Below are positions 1-6,850 of a stretch of 20,664 nt of DNA, piece by piece. How positions within the stretch are numbered: the stretch's first letter is position 1; the number at the start of each line of letters is the position of its first letter. Source of the stretch: Psychrobacter sp. UBA6766 (GTDB lineage Bacteria > Pseudomonadota > Gammaproteobacteria > Pseudomonadales > Moraxellaceae); contig NZ_DKGQ01000045.1 in NCBI RefSeq assembly GCF_002453355.1, positions 1 to 20,664 on the forward strand, given 5' to 3'. The translations under genes were made by a program, and so were the position numbers. Under the pieces are notes generated by a model. That model ran no database searches. It was given only the letters and a program-made list of their open reading frames with translations, and was not told where the DNA came from.

Positions 1-131
1 CTTGGGTTATGACTTTTGCAAGCGGTCTATTATGTTCATTTTCTTCAATTTAGATATCAAAATTATAGCATGCAGGTCAGCTAAAATTTATCATACTTAA
101 TAAATTATCAAGCAAATGTTAACTAATAATC

Positions 132-413
132 CTAAACAAACTCCCTCTCAACATTCATCACCCGAGCATCCACCGCCCGTTCTATCTTTTCCTCGATTTG
201 GCTGCATTGCGATTCAACCTCACGTTTAGATAGCCCGACTATTACAAACGTCCATTCACTGGCGTCATGCCGATCACGCTCGCCGCTCTCACAGACCGCG
301 ACGCTTGGCGTATTGCCAAAGCGTGCATGCAGGCCGCCCATCCGTTGGCGTTTTTCTTTGAGCGAGCTACAGCCCGGTAGCGCGAAAGTCAGGGTTAAGA
401 TAACGATATGCAT
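132..413 (-). CDS. DUF503 family protein (YlxP-like)
   Basis: A 93-residue protein of the DUF503 family, small alpha/beta proteins of unknown biochemical role (in Bacillus the relative YlxP lies in the nusA-infB region). The family signature is visible near the N-terminus as LPGCSSLKEKRQ (residues 12-23), and the C-terminus ends in the typical VEREFV. The length is normal for the family, so the gene looks complete. The ATG is preceded by an AAGGA ribosome-binding site 6-7 nt upstream. It is divergent from glutathione reductase with 158 bp between them. No neighbour explains its function here, and none is claimed. Confidence 0.85.
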   Translation of the reverse strand: MHIVILTLTFALPGCSSLKEKRQRMGGLHARFGNTPSVAVCESGERDRHDASEWTFVIVGLSKREVESQCSQIEEKIERAVDARVMNVEREFV

Positions 414-571
414 GAGTTTTCCTTATTAAAACCAGTCACGCTTCATGGTATCATCAAGCACACTTTGTGCAGGGTAAAAACTGGTAAAATTTATCTTCAT
501 ATCTATTATTACAAGTTTCTAGCATCAGTTTTAAGATAGCCCGAATAAAAACGACATTAAGAGACATAACA

Positions 572-1927
572 ATGACCAAACATTATGATTATATTTCCAT
601 TGGCGGCGGTAGCGGCGGTATTGCCTCGATTAACCGAGCAGCCAGCTATGGCAAAAAATGCGCAATTATCGAAGCCGAACAACTTGGTGGCACCTGTGTA
701 AACTGGGGCTGCGTACCTAAAAAGGTGATGTGGTATGGCGCACAAGTGGCCGAAGCCATCGAAAAATATGCGCCAGATTATGGTTTTGACGTTGAGTTAA
801 AAGGTTTTGATTTTCAGAAGCTCATTCAAAGCCGTCAGCAGTATATCGAAAACATCCATCGCTCTTATGACAATAATTTGGCAAAAAATGGCGTTGAAGT
901 GATAAAAGGCTTTGCTAAATTTGTCGATACCAATACCGTAGAGGTCAACGGCGAGCTGATTACCGCCGACCATATTTTGATTGCGACGGGTGGTCACCCG
1001 ATTTTCCCTAATATTAAAGGCGCTGAATACGGTATCGATTCTGATGGTTTCTTTAAATTGACGCATCTACCAAAACGCGTGGCTATCGTCGGGGCAGGAT
1101 ATATTGCTGTTGAAATCGCTGGCGTGCTCAACAGCCTTGGTGCTGAGGTGCACTTATATGTTCGTCAGCATTCGCCGCTGCGCTCATTTGACCACACTAT
1201 CGTTGAAACCTTGCTGATAGAAATGGAGCAAGATGGTATTCACGTGCATACCAACACCACGCTCACCGAAGTCAATAAAAACGAAGACGACTGTTTAGAA
1301 TTATTTACCAAAGATGGCACCCTCGATACGGTCGATTGCTTAATTTGGGCAATTGGTCGCGCGCCTTCTACGGACAATATTAACCTAGAAGTGACCGGCG
1401 TAGAAACGACCGAGTTTGGCAAAATCAAGGTCGATAAATTCCAAAATACCAATGTTGAAGGTATTTATGCCGTTGGCGATATTATTGAAGGCAGCATTGA
1501 TTTAACGCCAGTGGCTATCGCAGCAGGTCGCCGTTTATCAGAGCGCTTATTTAATGACAAAACCGATGAGCACTTGGTGTATGATTTAATCCCGACGGTT
1601 ATCTTTACCCACCCCGCTATCGGAACGATTGGCCTGTCTGAAATCGACGCCGTTGAGCAGCATGGCAAAGAAAATATCAAGTGCTATAAATCGACCTTTA
1701 CTTCTATGTATAGTGCGGTCACGCAGCACCGTCAAAAGTGCGTGATGAAACTGGTGTGCTTAGGTGAAGAAGAAAAAGTGATTGGCTTACATGGTATTGG
1801 CTACGGCGTCGATGAGATGATTCAGGGCTTTGCAGTGGCGATAAAAATGGGCGCGACGAAGGCGGATTTTGATAATACCGTTGCTATTCACCCAACGGGG
1901 GCGGAAGAGTTTGTCACGATGCGCTAG
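572..1927 (+). CDS. gor: Glutathione-disulfide reductase
   Basis: NADPH-dependent flavoprotein reducing glutathione disulfide to glutathione in the cytoplasm, a homodimer. It has 451 residues against 450 in E. coli Gor. Visible in order: the FAD-binding GGGSGG (11-16); the redox-active disulfide GGTCVNWGCVPKK with Cys42 and Cys47; the second nucleotide-binding motif GAGYIAVE (174-181); two arginines, Arg198 and Arg204, in VRQHSPLRSFD, which select NADPH over NADH in the E. coli enzyme; and the C-terminal HPTGAEE with the catalytic base His440 and its partner Glu445. All key residues are present. It is a single-gene transcription unit closed by a strong terminator. The ribosome-binding site is weak (AAGAGA). 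Among pyridine-nucleotide disulfide reductases the Arg pair and the C-terminal motif favour Gor over lipoamide dehydrogenase. Confidence 0.97.
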   Translation: MTKHYDYISIGGGSGGIASINRAASYGKKCAIIEAEQLGGTCVNWGCVPKKVMWYGAQVAEAIEKYAPDYGFDVELKGFDFQKLIQSRQQYIENIHRSYDNNLAKNGVEVIKGFAKFVDTNTVEVNGELITADHILIATGGHPIFPNIKGAEYGIDSDGFFKLTHLPKRVAIVGAGYIAVEIAGVLNSLGAEVHLYVRQHSPLRSFDHTIVETLLIEMEQDGIHVHTNTTLTEVNKNEDDCLELFTKDGTLDTVDCLIWAIGRAPSTDNINLEVTGVETTEFGKIKVDKFQNTNVEGIYAVGDIIEGSIDLTPVAIAAGRRLSERLFNDKTDEHLVYDLIPTVIFTHPAIGTIGLSEIDAVEQHGKENIKCYKSTFTSMYSAVTQHRQKCVMKLVCLGEEEKVIGLHGIGYGVDEMIQGFAVAIKMGATKADFDNTVAIHPTGAEEFVTMR

Positions 1928-1955
1928 TTTTATACAAAGACTGGGCTAAATTAGT

Positions 1956-1987
1956 AAAAAGGCTACCTTTAGCGAGGTAGCCTTTTT
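1956..1987 (+). terminator. Rho-independent terminator after gor (probably bidirectional)
   Basis: Eight-bp GC-containing stem GGCTACCT / AGGTAGCC with loop TTAGCG, flanked by five A on the left and five T on the right, so the stem extends to 13 bp. It lies 29 bp after the gor stop. The A-run on the left means it can also serve the minus-strand gene that ends at 2049. Confidence 0.9.
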
Positions 1988-2048
1988 ATTATTGGTCATT
2001 AGGATATGTTTAATATAAATTTCCATTGGTCAGCGCCTAGCAAAGTCT

Positions 2049-2417
2049 CTAATTACTTAGAACCCATTCTCCCTTGACTTGATAAACTTTAAAGCCAGTC
2101 TTATTGGGGCGGCTGTTACCCGCGATTGTCTGGGTAATATCAGCCGTACAGGAATAAGTATGATTACCCTTGACGCGGTCACAGTCGATATTCTCGACGC
2201 GCTCAAGTATTGGCATCATGTGCTCCATCAAGCTGCTTATATCTTGTGCCATTTTATCATTGCCCGCGTTTGCCTTGGCATCCTTCATGATTTTAATACC
2301 TTGCTCATATTGCGCTTCAATCAAACTTTCAACCGTACTTTCAGAAGGCGCTTTAGAATACGTGAGCAAAAACGGTATAAATACGGCAATGGATACCAAT
2401 GTCTTAAAATGTCTCAC
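2049..2417 (-). CDS. Secreted hypothetical protein with signal peptide
   Basis: A 122-residue protein I do not recognise. The N-terminus has a basic start (MRHFK), a hydrophobic core (about residues 7-19) and then a polar Ser/Glu-rich segment, as in exported proteins. The mature part holds a helical Gln/Glu/Lys/Met-rich region (about 30-75), then two cysteines in CDRVKGNHTYSC (79-90) that could form a disulfide in the periplasm, and a C-terminal beta-like segment. The start is GTG, supported by a near-perfect AGGAGGT ribosome-binding site (2422-2428) at good spacing. The signal peptide ends LLTYSKAP, which looks like a lipobox whose Cys has become Tyr (see findings). It is divergent from the small membrane protein and shares the gor terminator region. 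Confidence 0.75.
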   Translation of the reverse strand: MRHFKTLVSIAVFIPFLLTYSKAPSESTVESLIEAQYEQGIKIMKDAKANAGNDKMAQDISSLMEHMMPILERVENIDCDRVKGNHTYSCTADITQTIAGNSRPNKTGFKVYQVKGEWVLSN

Positions 2418-2470
2418 ACTGACCTCCTGTTACGTTTATAGCGTTTTTAAAACTTAAGAGGCGGATAATT

Positions 2471-2500
2471 CAGACAGTATAATCGCGATACTGCTATGAT
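2471..2500 (+). promoter_or_regulatory. Candidate sigma-70 extended -10 promoter
   Basis: TGCTATGAT at 2492-2500 (an extended -10: TG-N-TATGAT) lies 18 bp downstream of CAGACA at 2471-2476, a 4-of-6 match to the -35 consensus. The predicted start near 2507 gives an 18-nt leader for the small membrane protein. A perfect TATAAT at 2478-2483 is an alternative -10 but lacks a -35 match. Confidence 0.45.
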
Positions 2501-2524
2501 GCGCTTAATAATCACCGTTGCGAG

Positions 2525-2737
2525 ATGCTTGTGTGGCAAATGTATTTTTCTATATTACCGATTGGTCTTGGCATCATGACCTTGGTTGCAAGCCTAATTG
2601 GCTTGTTTGCTTATTTGATGTCCAATGATAATGCCACGCGCTTACCTGCTTTTAATTGGTTTAAGCGTTTAATTATCGTGGCATTTATACTACTAAGTAT
2701 TGGGCTATTTATGACCTTTGGAAATTTTCGATCTTAA
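2525..2737 (+). CDS. Small two-helix membrane protein
   Basis: A 70-residue hydrophobic protein I cannot assign to a family. Two membrane segments are clear, about residues 8-32 and 47-65, joined by a polar loop that contains NDNATRLPAFNWFKR; the positive residues before the second helix suggest that this loop is cytoplasmic. No catalytic motif is visible. The ATG at 2525 has only a poor ribosome-binding site; an in-frame ATG at 2540 is possible but no better. Support for a real gene is the good candidate promoter just upstream and the membrane-protein composition. It ends 22 bp from the convergent acetyltransferase, with no obvious terminator between them. Confidence 0.6.
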   Translation: MLVWQMYFSILPIGLGIMTLVASLIGLFAYLMSNDNATRLPAFNWFKRLIIVAFILLSIGLFMTFGNFRS

Positions 2738-2759
2738 TTAAAATCTGAGACAAATACCT

Positions 2760-3416
2760 TTAATCGTTTACGACTTTCTCTAATTCTAATAATTCCAAAT
2801 CTTGACGTTTTGGCTCGCCATTGTTGCCATCAACGGGAAACGGCATGCTATTGCCATTTAACTGATAACCGCGGCGCTGGTAGTAAGCCAATAGCTCAGG
2901 ACGATGGCTTAAAATGGACATGGTCAGAAGCGCAAAATTGTTATCAGGTGTTTGCGAATTTGATTGTAAATGCCGCTGCGCAAAGGTTTCTGCTGCCTGT
3001 AAGATCTGATGACCAACGCCACGCCCTTGCAGCTCAGGGAGTACGGCAAACATACCGATATAGGCTTTTTTATTGCCAACGTTCTCATTTGCATCAGCAT
3101 CGTCTTTTATATCGACCGCGATACAGCCTAACAACTCGCCTGTTTCTTCGCAATCACGAGTACCTGTCGTGGTTTTTGGATAAATAAAAACGTAGTGTTT
3201 TGGGTCAGCAATGACAGCCAATAGCTCGTCTTTGGTGGTACGAATACCGCCGATTAAATCCGCCTCATTGGTCCAGCCTTCCGCTTGCCGATAACAGCGA
3301 TTTAGTAATTGCTCTAGTGCGTCAATATCTTCTGCTTTCGCTTGGCGTAAAAATACGGTTTCTCTATTTTCGTGTGCCTTATCTATATGATTTTTATTTA
3401 TGACGTCTTTATTCAT
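2760..3416 (-). CDS. GNAT family N-acetyltransferase
   Basis: A 218-residue acetyl-CoA-dependent acetyltransferase of the GNAT superfamily. After a polar N-terminal tail, the domain starts at VFLRQAKAEDIDALEQLL (21-38). The acetyl-CoA-binding motif A appears as MFAVLPELQGRGVG with the Q/RxxGxG/A core QGRGVG, and the C-terminal part has LLAYYQRRGYQLNG followed by PFPVDG, a pattern common in single-domain GNATs acting on small molecules. The acceptor cannot be told from sequence. A polar acidic insert between two central strands (KDDADANENVGNK) probably lengthens a surface loop. The ribosome-binding site AAGGA is slightly far (about 11 nt). It stands alone, separated from the Rieske reductase by 240 bp with its own hairpins. 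Confidence 0.88.
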   Translation of the reverse strand: MNKDVINKNHIDKAHENRETVFLRQAKAEDIDALEQLLNRCYRQAEGWTNEADLIGGIRTTKDELLAVIADPKHYVFIYPKTTTGTRDCEETGELLGCIAVDIKDDADANENVGNKKAYIGMFAVLPELQGRGVGHQILQAAETFAQRHLQSNSQTPDNNFALLTMSILSHRPELLAYYQRRGYQLNGNSMPFPVDGNNGEPKRQDLELLELEKVVND

Positions 3417-3484
3417 AACACTGGTTTTCCTTTTCCGTCTATATATAGTCGATTCACTTTAGAACCGATACAGTGATTGATAAA

Positions 3485-3553
3485 GTGCTACTGGGATGAA
3501 TTTTTCGCAGCTTCTGTTTAGCAGCAAGCAAGGAAAATTTATACCAGTAGCAC
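3485..3553. repeat. 69-nt extended inverted repeat (long hairpin)
   Basis: Perfect 10-bp terminal arms GTGCTACTGG (3485-3494) and CCAGTAGCAC (3544-3553) continue inward to position 3506 and back from 3532. As a plus-strand RNA this is a 22-bp stem with one mismatch and two G-U pairs. The 25-nt apical region can fold further (GCTT/AAGC and CTG/CAG). It sits between two minus-strand genes and no ORF explains it. It could be a miniature repeat element, a small structured RNA or an unusual terminator. Confidence 0.7.
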
Positions 3554-3597
3554 ACGATGATTAACGTATCGTTTTTATTTTGAACTGCCTATCGTAT

Positions 3598-3630
3598 AAA
3601 AGACTGACCCAAATAAATAGGCCAGCCTTT
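3598..3630 (-). terminator. Rho-independent terminator after the Rieske reductase
   Basis: On the minus strand, AAAGGCTGGCC, a loop of about 10 nt (TATTTATTTG), then GGTCAGTCTTTT. The eight-bp stem contains two G-U pairs and ends in a T-run. It starts 27 bp beyond the Rieske reductase stop codon. Confidence 0.65.
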
Positions 3631-3656
3631 ATAATAATACGTATCAGTTTTGACTA

Positions 3657-5264
3657 CTAGCGTGATAAGGCGTGGGCTTGGTCAATAATATCAAATCCGG
3701 CGTTGATTTGCGCTCGCGTTGGCGCGTGACCTCGGCGCAGTAGCTCGCCAAAGGCAGCCATTTCTTTATCGTGACCAACCCCACTGGCGGCACTGGCTCG
3801 CGTATCCTCGTCCTCATCATCAAAATAAAACTCGATATAGTTAAACTGCTGTAGATCGCCTTGCAAGATACTATGGTCGGTCGTGGCGGCATGACCGCTA
3901 TAGCGCATGCTTTTGTCACATTGCATCGTCCAAAAAAATGGAATGCGTTCTTTTAGTGAGTAAGTATCGTCATCATCTAATATGGTTCCTGCGGCAACGA
4001 GACCATGCTGCGATGCTACGCGCCAATGCTCAACGCGCAGTCGTCCCATTTTGCCTTCAGCTTTTGCAATATCACCAAGGGCATATACCCCGTTTCGAAG
4101 CTGTAATCTTGAGTCGACTTGAACGCCATCAGGATCATTATCGACGTCAATAATCTCCGTTCGCGGTGACACGCCTGTACCGAGAATAATCATATCGGCG
4201 TCTATGCGATCGCCACTCGCAAGGGTCACGCCGCTGACACCCTTGTCATCACCGTTAATTTGATCGACTGAAGCATTAAGAACAAAGGTAACGCCTCGGT
4301 CTTGGTGGCGATTAATGAGCGCATCGCTGACCGACTCTGAGATGATATGACTCATGACGCGAGACTCTCGACCTATCACGGTAATACTAGCAACACGACC
4401 TGCTTTTGCAAGCGCTGAGGCGACCTCCATTCCAATAAATCCGGTGCCAACGATGACCACACGCTTATCCACGCTTGCCGCTTTGATCGCTTTGGCATCA
4501 TCCATACTACGAAGGGTATAGACACCGTTTTGCTGAGCGCCCTCAATCGGTGGAATAATTGGTTCGGCACCCGTTGCCACGACTAAAAAATCCGGTCGGA
4601 TGGTCTCATTATCGCCCGAATCTTTTTTGACGATCAAGGCGTTTTCATTGGGCATCACCTCGCTGACGGTGGTTTTTAATTGCAAGTTTATATTGTGATT
4701 TTCCGCCCAGTCACTGCCGCCGAGCATGAGTTTTTCCTCATCTGCATCACCTGACATAAAGGCTTTGGACAACAATGTTCTATCATAAGGAGCTTTGTCA
4801 TCTTCGCTAATGATGGTGATTTTGCCGCCGTAGCCGAGCTTACGAAGGCGGTGCGCGGTCATAAATCCAGCCGCGCCGCCGCCTACAATCACGGTATGCG
4901 TGTCGCCAAGTTTGTCATTGATGGTACTGTGATCTATAGTTTTGCTGGTATTGATGCTCAAGCTGTCACCGTTGTCAGTAAACTCATACTGAGTCAAGCT
5001 GTCCGCGGCAACCGGCTCTAACAATGTGCCGTCCGTGCTGTCAAACGTTCCATGATGCCAAGGACAAACCACACGGTTTCCGCAGCGCACGCCATCACCC
5101 AAATCTGCCCCAGCATGAGGGCATTTTCCATCGAAAACGTAGAACATATCATCATCGCGGGTGACTAAAATAATGCTGTCATCGTCTTGCTTGAATGATT
5201 TCATGCCGCCATTAGGGATATCGGCTTTATCAATCGTGACGGTTTTTATAGTTGAGCTGGTCAT
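3657..5264 (-). CDS. Rieske ferredoxin-FAD/NAD(P)H reductase fusion (AIFL-type)
   Basis: A 535-residue soluble flavoprotein that fuses a Rieske [2Fe-2S] domain to a pyridine-nucleotide reductase, the layout of AIF-like oxidoreductases. Rieske ligands are Cys48/His50 in CPHAGADLGDG and Cys67/His70 in CPWHHG. The reductase shows FAD-binding VIVGGGAAG (125-133), VVATGAEP (228-235), and NAD(P)H-binding VIVGTGFIGME (270-280), then a ferredoxin-reductase-like C-terminal domain with PFFWTMQ. Electrons would pass from NAD(P)H through FAD to the cluster. The final acceptor is unknown: no oxygenase, P450 or separate ferredoxin gene lies nearby. The start is supported by AAGGA-N5-ATG. It has its own terminator and a long upstream spacer shared with truD. 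The acidic run DDEDEDTRASAASGVG near the C-terminus is probably a flexible loop. Confidence 0.92.
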   Translation of the reverse strand: MTSSTIKTVTIDKADIPNGGMKSFKQDDDSIILVTRDDDMFYVFDGKCPHAGADLGDGVRCGNRVVCPWHHGTFDSTDGTLLEPVAADSLTQYEFTDNGDSLSINTSKTIDHSTINDKLGDTHTVIVGGGAAGFMTAHRLRKLGYGGKITIISEDDKAPYDRTLLSKAFMSGDADEEKLMLGGSDWAENHNINLQLKTTVSEVMPNENALIVKKDSGDNETIRPDFLVVATGAEPIIPPIEGAQQNGVYTLRSMDDAKAIKAASVDKRVVIVGTGFIGMEVASALAKAGRVASITVIGRESRVMSHIISESVSDALINRHQDRGVTFVLNASVDQINGDDKGVSGVTLASGDRIDADMIILGTGVSPRTEIIDVDNDPDGVQVDSRLQLRNGVYALGDIAKAEGKMGRLRVEHWRVASQHGLVAAGTILDDDDTYSLKERIPFFWTMQCDKSMRYSGHAATTDHSILQGDLQQFNYIEFYFDDEDEDTRASAASGVGHDKEMAAFGELLRRGHAPTRAQINAGFDIIDQAHALSR

Positions 5265-5417
5265 AGTTGTCCTTAACGGTGGCGATTGCTACCTTATCAA
5301 TGGTTATGAGTGTTAAAATATAGTTTTTATGAGTATCAGCGCAGTATTTTTACCATCTGTGTAAAAATATAAAAAGTATAATAGGAACGATGTGACATAA
5401 ATACTGTCATGATTTTG

Positions 5418-5483
5418 ACTTTAACATTATTAAAAACGTTAAAGTAATTAAACGGTTATTAATTTTAAGTACAACGTTAAAGT
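5418..5483. repeat. Three-copy GTTAAAGT repeat cluster
   Basis: ACTTTAAC at 5418-5425 faces GTTAAAGT at 5438-5445, giving an 8-bp inverted repeat with 12-nt spacing. A third copy sits at 5476-5483. The two direct copies share 11 bp (AACGTTAAAGT, 5435-5445 and 5473-5483). The arrangement resembles clustered operator sites, but no regulator can be named. Confidence 0.55.
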
Positions 5484-5490
5484 TCAGATA

Positions 5491-5512
5491 AGCACTTATT
5501 GAGCACTTATTG
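5491..5512 (+). repeat. Perfect 11-bp tandem duplication
   Basis: AGCACTTATTG occurs twice back to back (5491-5501 and 5502-5512), about one helical turn apart. The first copy is part of a small palindrome, ATAAG-CA-CTTAT (5488-5499). It lies about 120 bp upstream of truD. Confidence 0.7.
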
Positions 5513-5595
5513 ATAGTATCAAGGTCACCGCGCTTGCGATGTTTTTTTGTATGTCTGCCGCGTTGCGAATCGTAACTTTTGATATCACCTACCTT

Positions 5596-5601
5596 TATAA
5601 T
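5596..5601 (+). promoter_or_regulatory. -10 element of the probable truD promoter
   Basis: A perfect TATAAT 30 bp before the truD ATG; the predicted start near 5608 leaves a short leader of about 23 nt. No good -35 lies at 17 bp (TAACTT at 5573-5578); TTGATA at 5579 is too close (11 bp). No clear Shine-Dalgarno sequence follows. Confidence 0.45.
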
Positions 5602-5630
5602 ACGCTCCCCATTTTATAGACGATCTCTTT

Positions 5631-6839
5631 ATGACTGACCATAATAACGACTTTTCGCCATTTACCTCTGCTGATATCGTCTTAGCGGCTGACACGACCA
5701 AACTGCCGCAGCCGACTTTGCCGACCATTCAGCAAGCAACGTATAAAGCTCATGCGACAGATTTTGTGGTCAATGAGATATTGCCGCTCGACTTTACTGG
5801 CGAAGGTGAGCATTTATGGCTTCAAATCCAAAAAAAGGGCATGAATACCGCATATTTGGCTAAAATATTATCAGAATGGGCGAACATTCCGCTTCGTGAT
5901 GTCGGTTATTCAGGGCTAAAAGATCGTCACGCGCTGACGACGCAGTGGTTTAGTCTTCGCCTACCAAAAAAGCACTTACCGGAATCTGAATTTGCGCCAG
6001 TAGATATTGGAGAAAATGAGTCGGTCACTATCCTTGCGCAGCATTGGCATAATAAAAAACTCAATCGCAGCACCCATCGTGCCAATCAATTTATCATTAC
6101 CTTGCGAGAGATTCAGTTTGCTGATTTTGATATGGCAGCACCAATGCCTGAGCAATTATTAGCGGCGAAACAAAGTGTCGAGCAGCATCTAGTCAACATC
6201 AGCAAAACTGGTGTGCCCAATTATTTTGGTCCGCAGCGTTTTGGCTGGAATGGTAATAATATTAGAGAAGCGTTGGCATTATTTGCGCGTCCATTACCAG
6301 CCACTCGGCCACAGTCTAAAAAACGTAATCGCGCCCCGCGCGAGCAAAACAGCATGGAATTATCCGCCGCCCGTAGTTTGATATTTAATGAAATATTGGC
6401 AGCGCGGGTACAAGATGGCAGTTGGAATACGGGGCTTAACGGTGAAGTATTTAACTTAGATGGCTCTGGATCAATATTTGCCAGTGAAGAAATAGATGAT
6501 ACTTTAAAGGCGCGAGTTGCCAGCGGTGATATTCATCCAACGGCGGTGTTATGGGGCGTGGATAATGATAAAGTCAGCGGCACGGCGGCCACTATCGAAG
6601 ATGATATCGTGCAAAAGAACCCACTGTTAAGTCAGTTGGCAGCAGGATTAGAGCAGCGCGAGGTAAAAGCACAACGACGCGCCTTGCGCTTACCCATTGA
6701 AGCACTATCTTGGGAGTGGCAGGATACAGATGATGAGCTGACATTGGTACTTAGCTTTACTTTAACGACCGGTAGCTTTGCGACTAGCTTGTTGGCAAGC
6801 TTAGTGCAAAATTTACACTCATCGTCAGCCGCTAGTTAA
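5631..6839 (+). CDS. truD: tRNA pseudouridine(13) synthase TruD
   Basis: Isomerises uridine 13 in the D-arm of tRNA-Glu to pseudouridine, without cofactor, in the cytoplasm. The 402-residue protein contains the family hallmark GYSGLKDRHALTTQWFSL (92-109) with the catalytic aspartate Asp98, the KKGMNTAYLAKIL segment before it, and the conserved NYFGPQRFG (197-205). The inserted TRUD domain (roughly 210-340) separates the two halves of the catalytic fold, and the C-terminal GSFATSLLASLVQ closes the catalytic domain as in E. coli TruD. A somewhat long N-terminal extension of about 35 residues precedes the first core strand. The start is preceded by a TATAAT but no strong ribosome-binding site. 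Its stop lies 3 bp from the stop of the convergent GGDEF gene. Confidence 0.96.
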   Translation: MTDHNNDFSPFTSADIVLAADTTKLPQPTLPTIQQATYKAHATDFVVNEILPLDFTGEGEHLWLQIQKKGMNTAYLAKILSEWANIPLRDVGYSGLKDRHALTTQWFSLRLPKKHLPESEFAPVDIGENESVTILAQHWHNKKLNRSTHRANQFIITLREIQFADFDMAAPMPEQLLAAKQSVEQHLVNISKTGVPNYFGPQRFGWNGNNIREALALFARPLPATRPQSKKRNRAPREQNSMELSAARSLIFNEILAARVQDGSWNTGLNGEVFNLDGSGSIFASEEIDDTLKARVASGDIHPTAVLWGVDNDKVSGTAATIEDDIVQKNPLLSQLAAGLEQREVKAQRRALRLPIEALSWEWQDTDDELTLVLSFTLTTGSFATSLLASLVQNLHSSSAAS

Positions 6840-6850
6840 TGTTTAGCTAG
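6832..6850. repeat. Stop-stop hairpin between truD and the GGDEF gene
   Basis: CTAGTTAA (6832-6839) and TTAGCTAG (6843-6850) form an eight-bp stem (one T-G pair) with a 3-nt loop. The truD stop codon closes the left arm and the opposing stop codon opens the right arm. There is no T-run, so it is not a standard intrinsic terminator. Confidence 0.5.

Larger units (their letters stand above)
5265..5630. other. 366-bp divergent intergenic region with repeats
   Basis: AT-rich spacer between the starts of the Rieske reductase (-) and truD (+). It holds an inverted repeat TGACA-N7-TGTCA (5393-5409), three copies of GTTAAAGT/ACTTTAAC (5418-5425 inverted, 5438-5445 and 5476-5483 direct), a perfect 11-bp tandem duplication (5491-5512), a TATAAT for truD (5596-5601) and a TATACT on the minus strand (rc of 5375-5380) that could be a -10 for the reductase. 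No ORF of note, tRNA or recognisable riboswitch was seen. Confidence 0.7.

Noticed and set aside
16..27. GCAAGCGGTC near the window start and again within ubiA (about 15533), resembling the Actinobacillus-type uptake signal
   Set aside because: Only two copies in 20 kb and one is inside coding sequence; chance repetition of a 10-mer is plausible, and no such signal is established for this lineage.
85..106. AATTTAT / ATAAATT hairpin with four T downstream of DUF503 on the minus strand
   Set aside because: The stem is entirely A-T; too weak to call a terminator in an AT-rich spacer.
2079..2457. Two plus-strand open frames opposite the secreted protein gene
   Set aside because: They are shadows: the minus-strand frame has a signal peptide and an excellent ribosome-binding site, while the plus frames lack both and resemble no protein family.
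5391..5412. TGTGA-like half site suggesting a CRP box
   Set aside because: The second half (TGTCATGA) does not match TCACA at the right spacing.
5491..5512. Tandem repeat as a possible CRISPR remnant
   Set aside because: Units are 11 bp with no spacers, and there are no cas genes.
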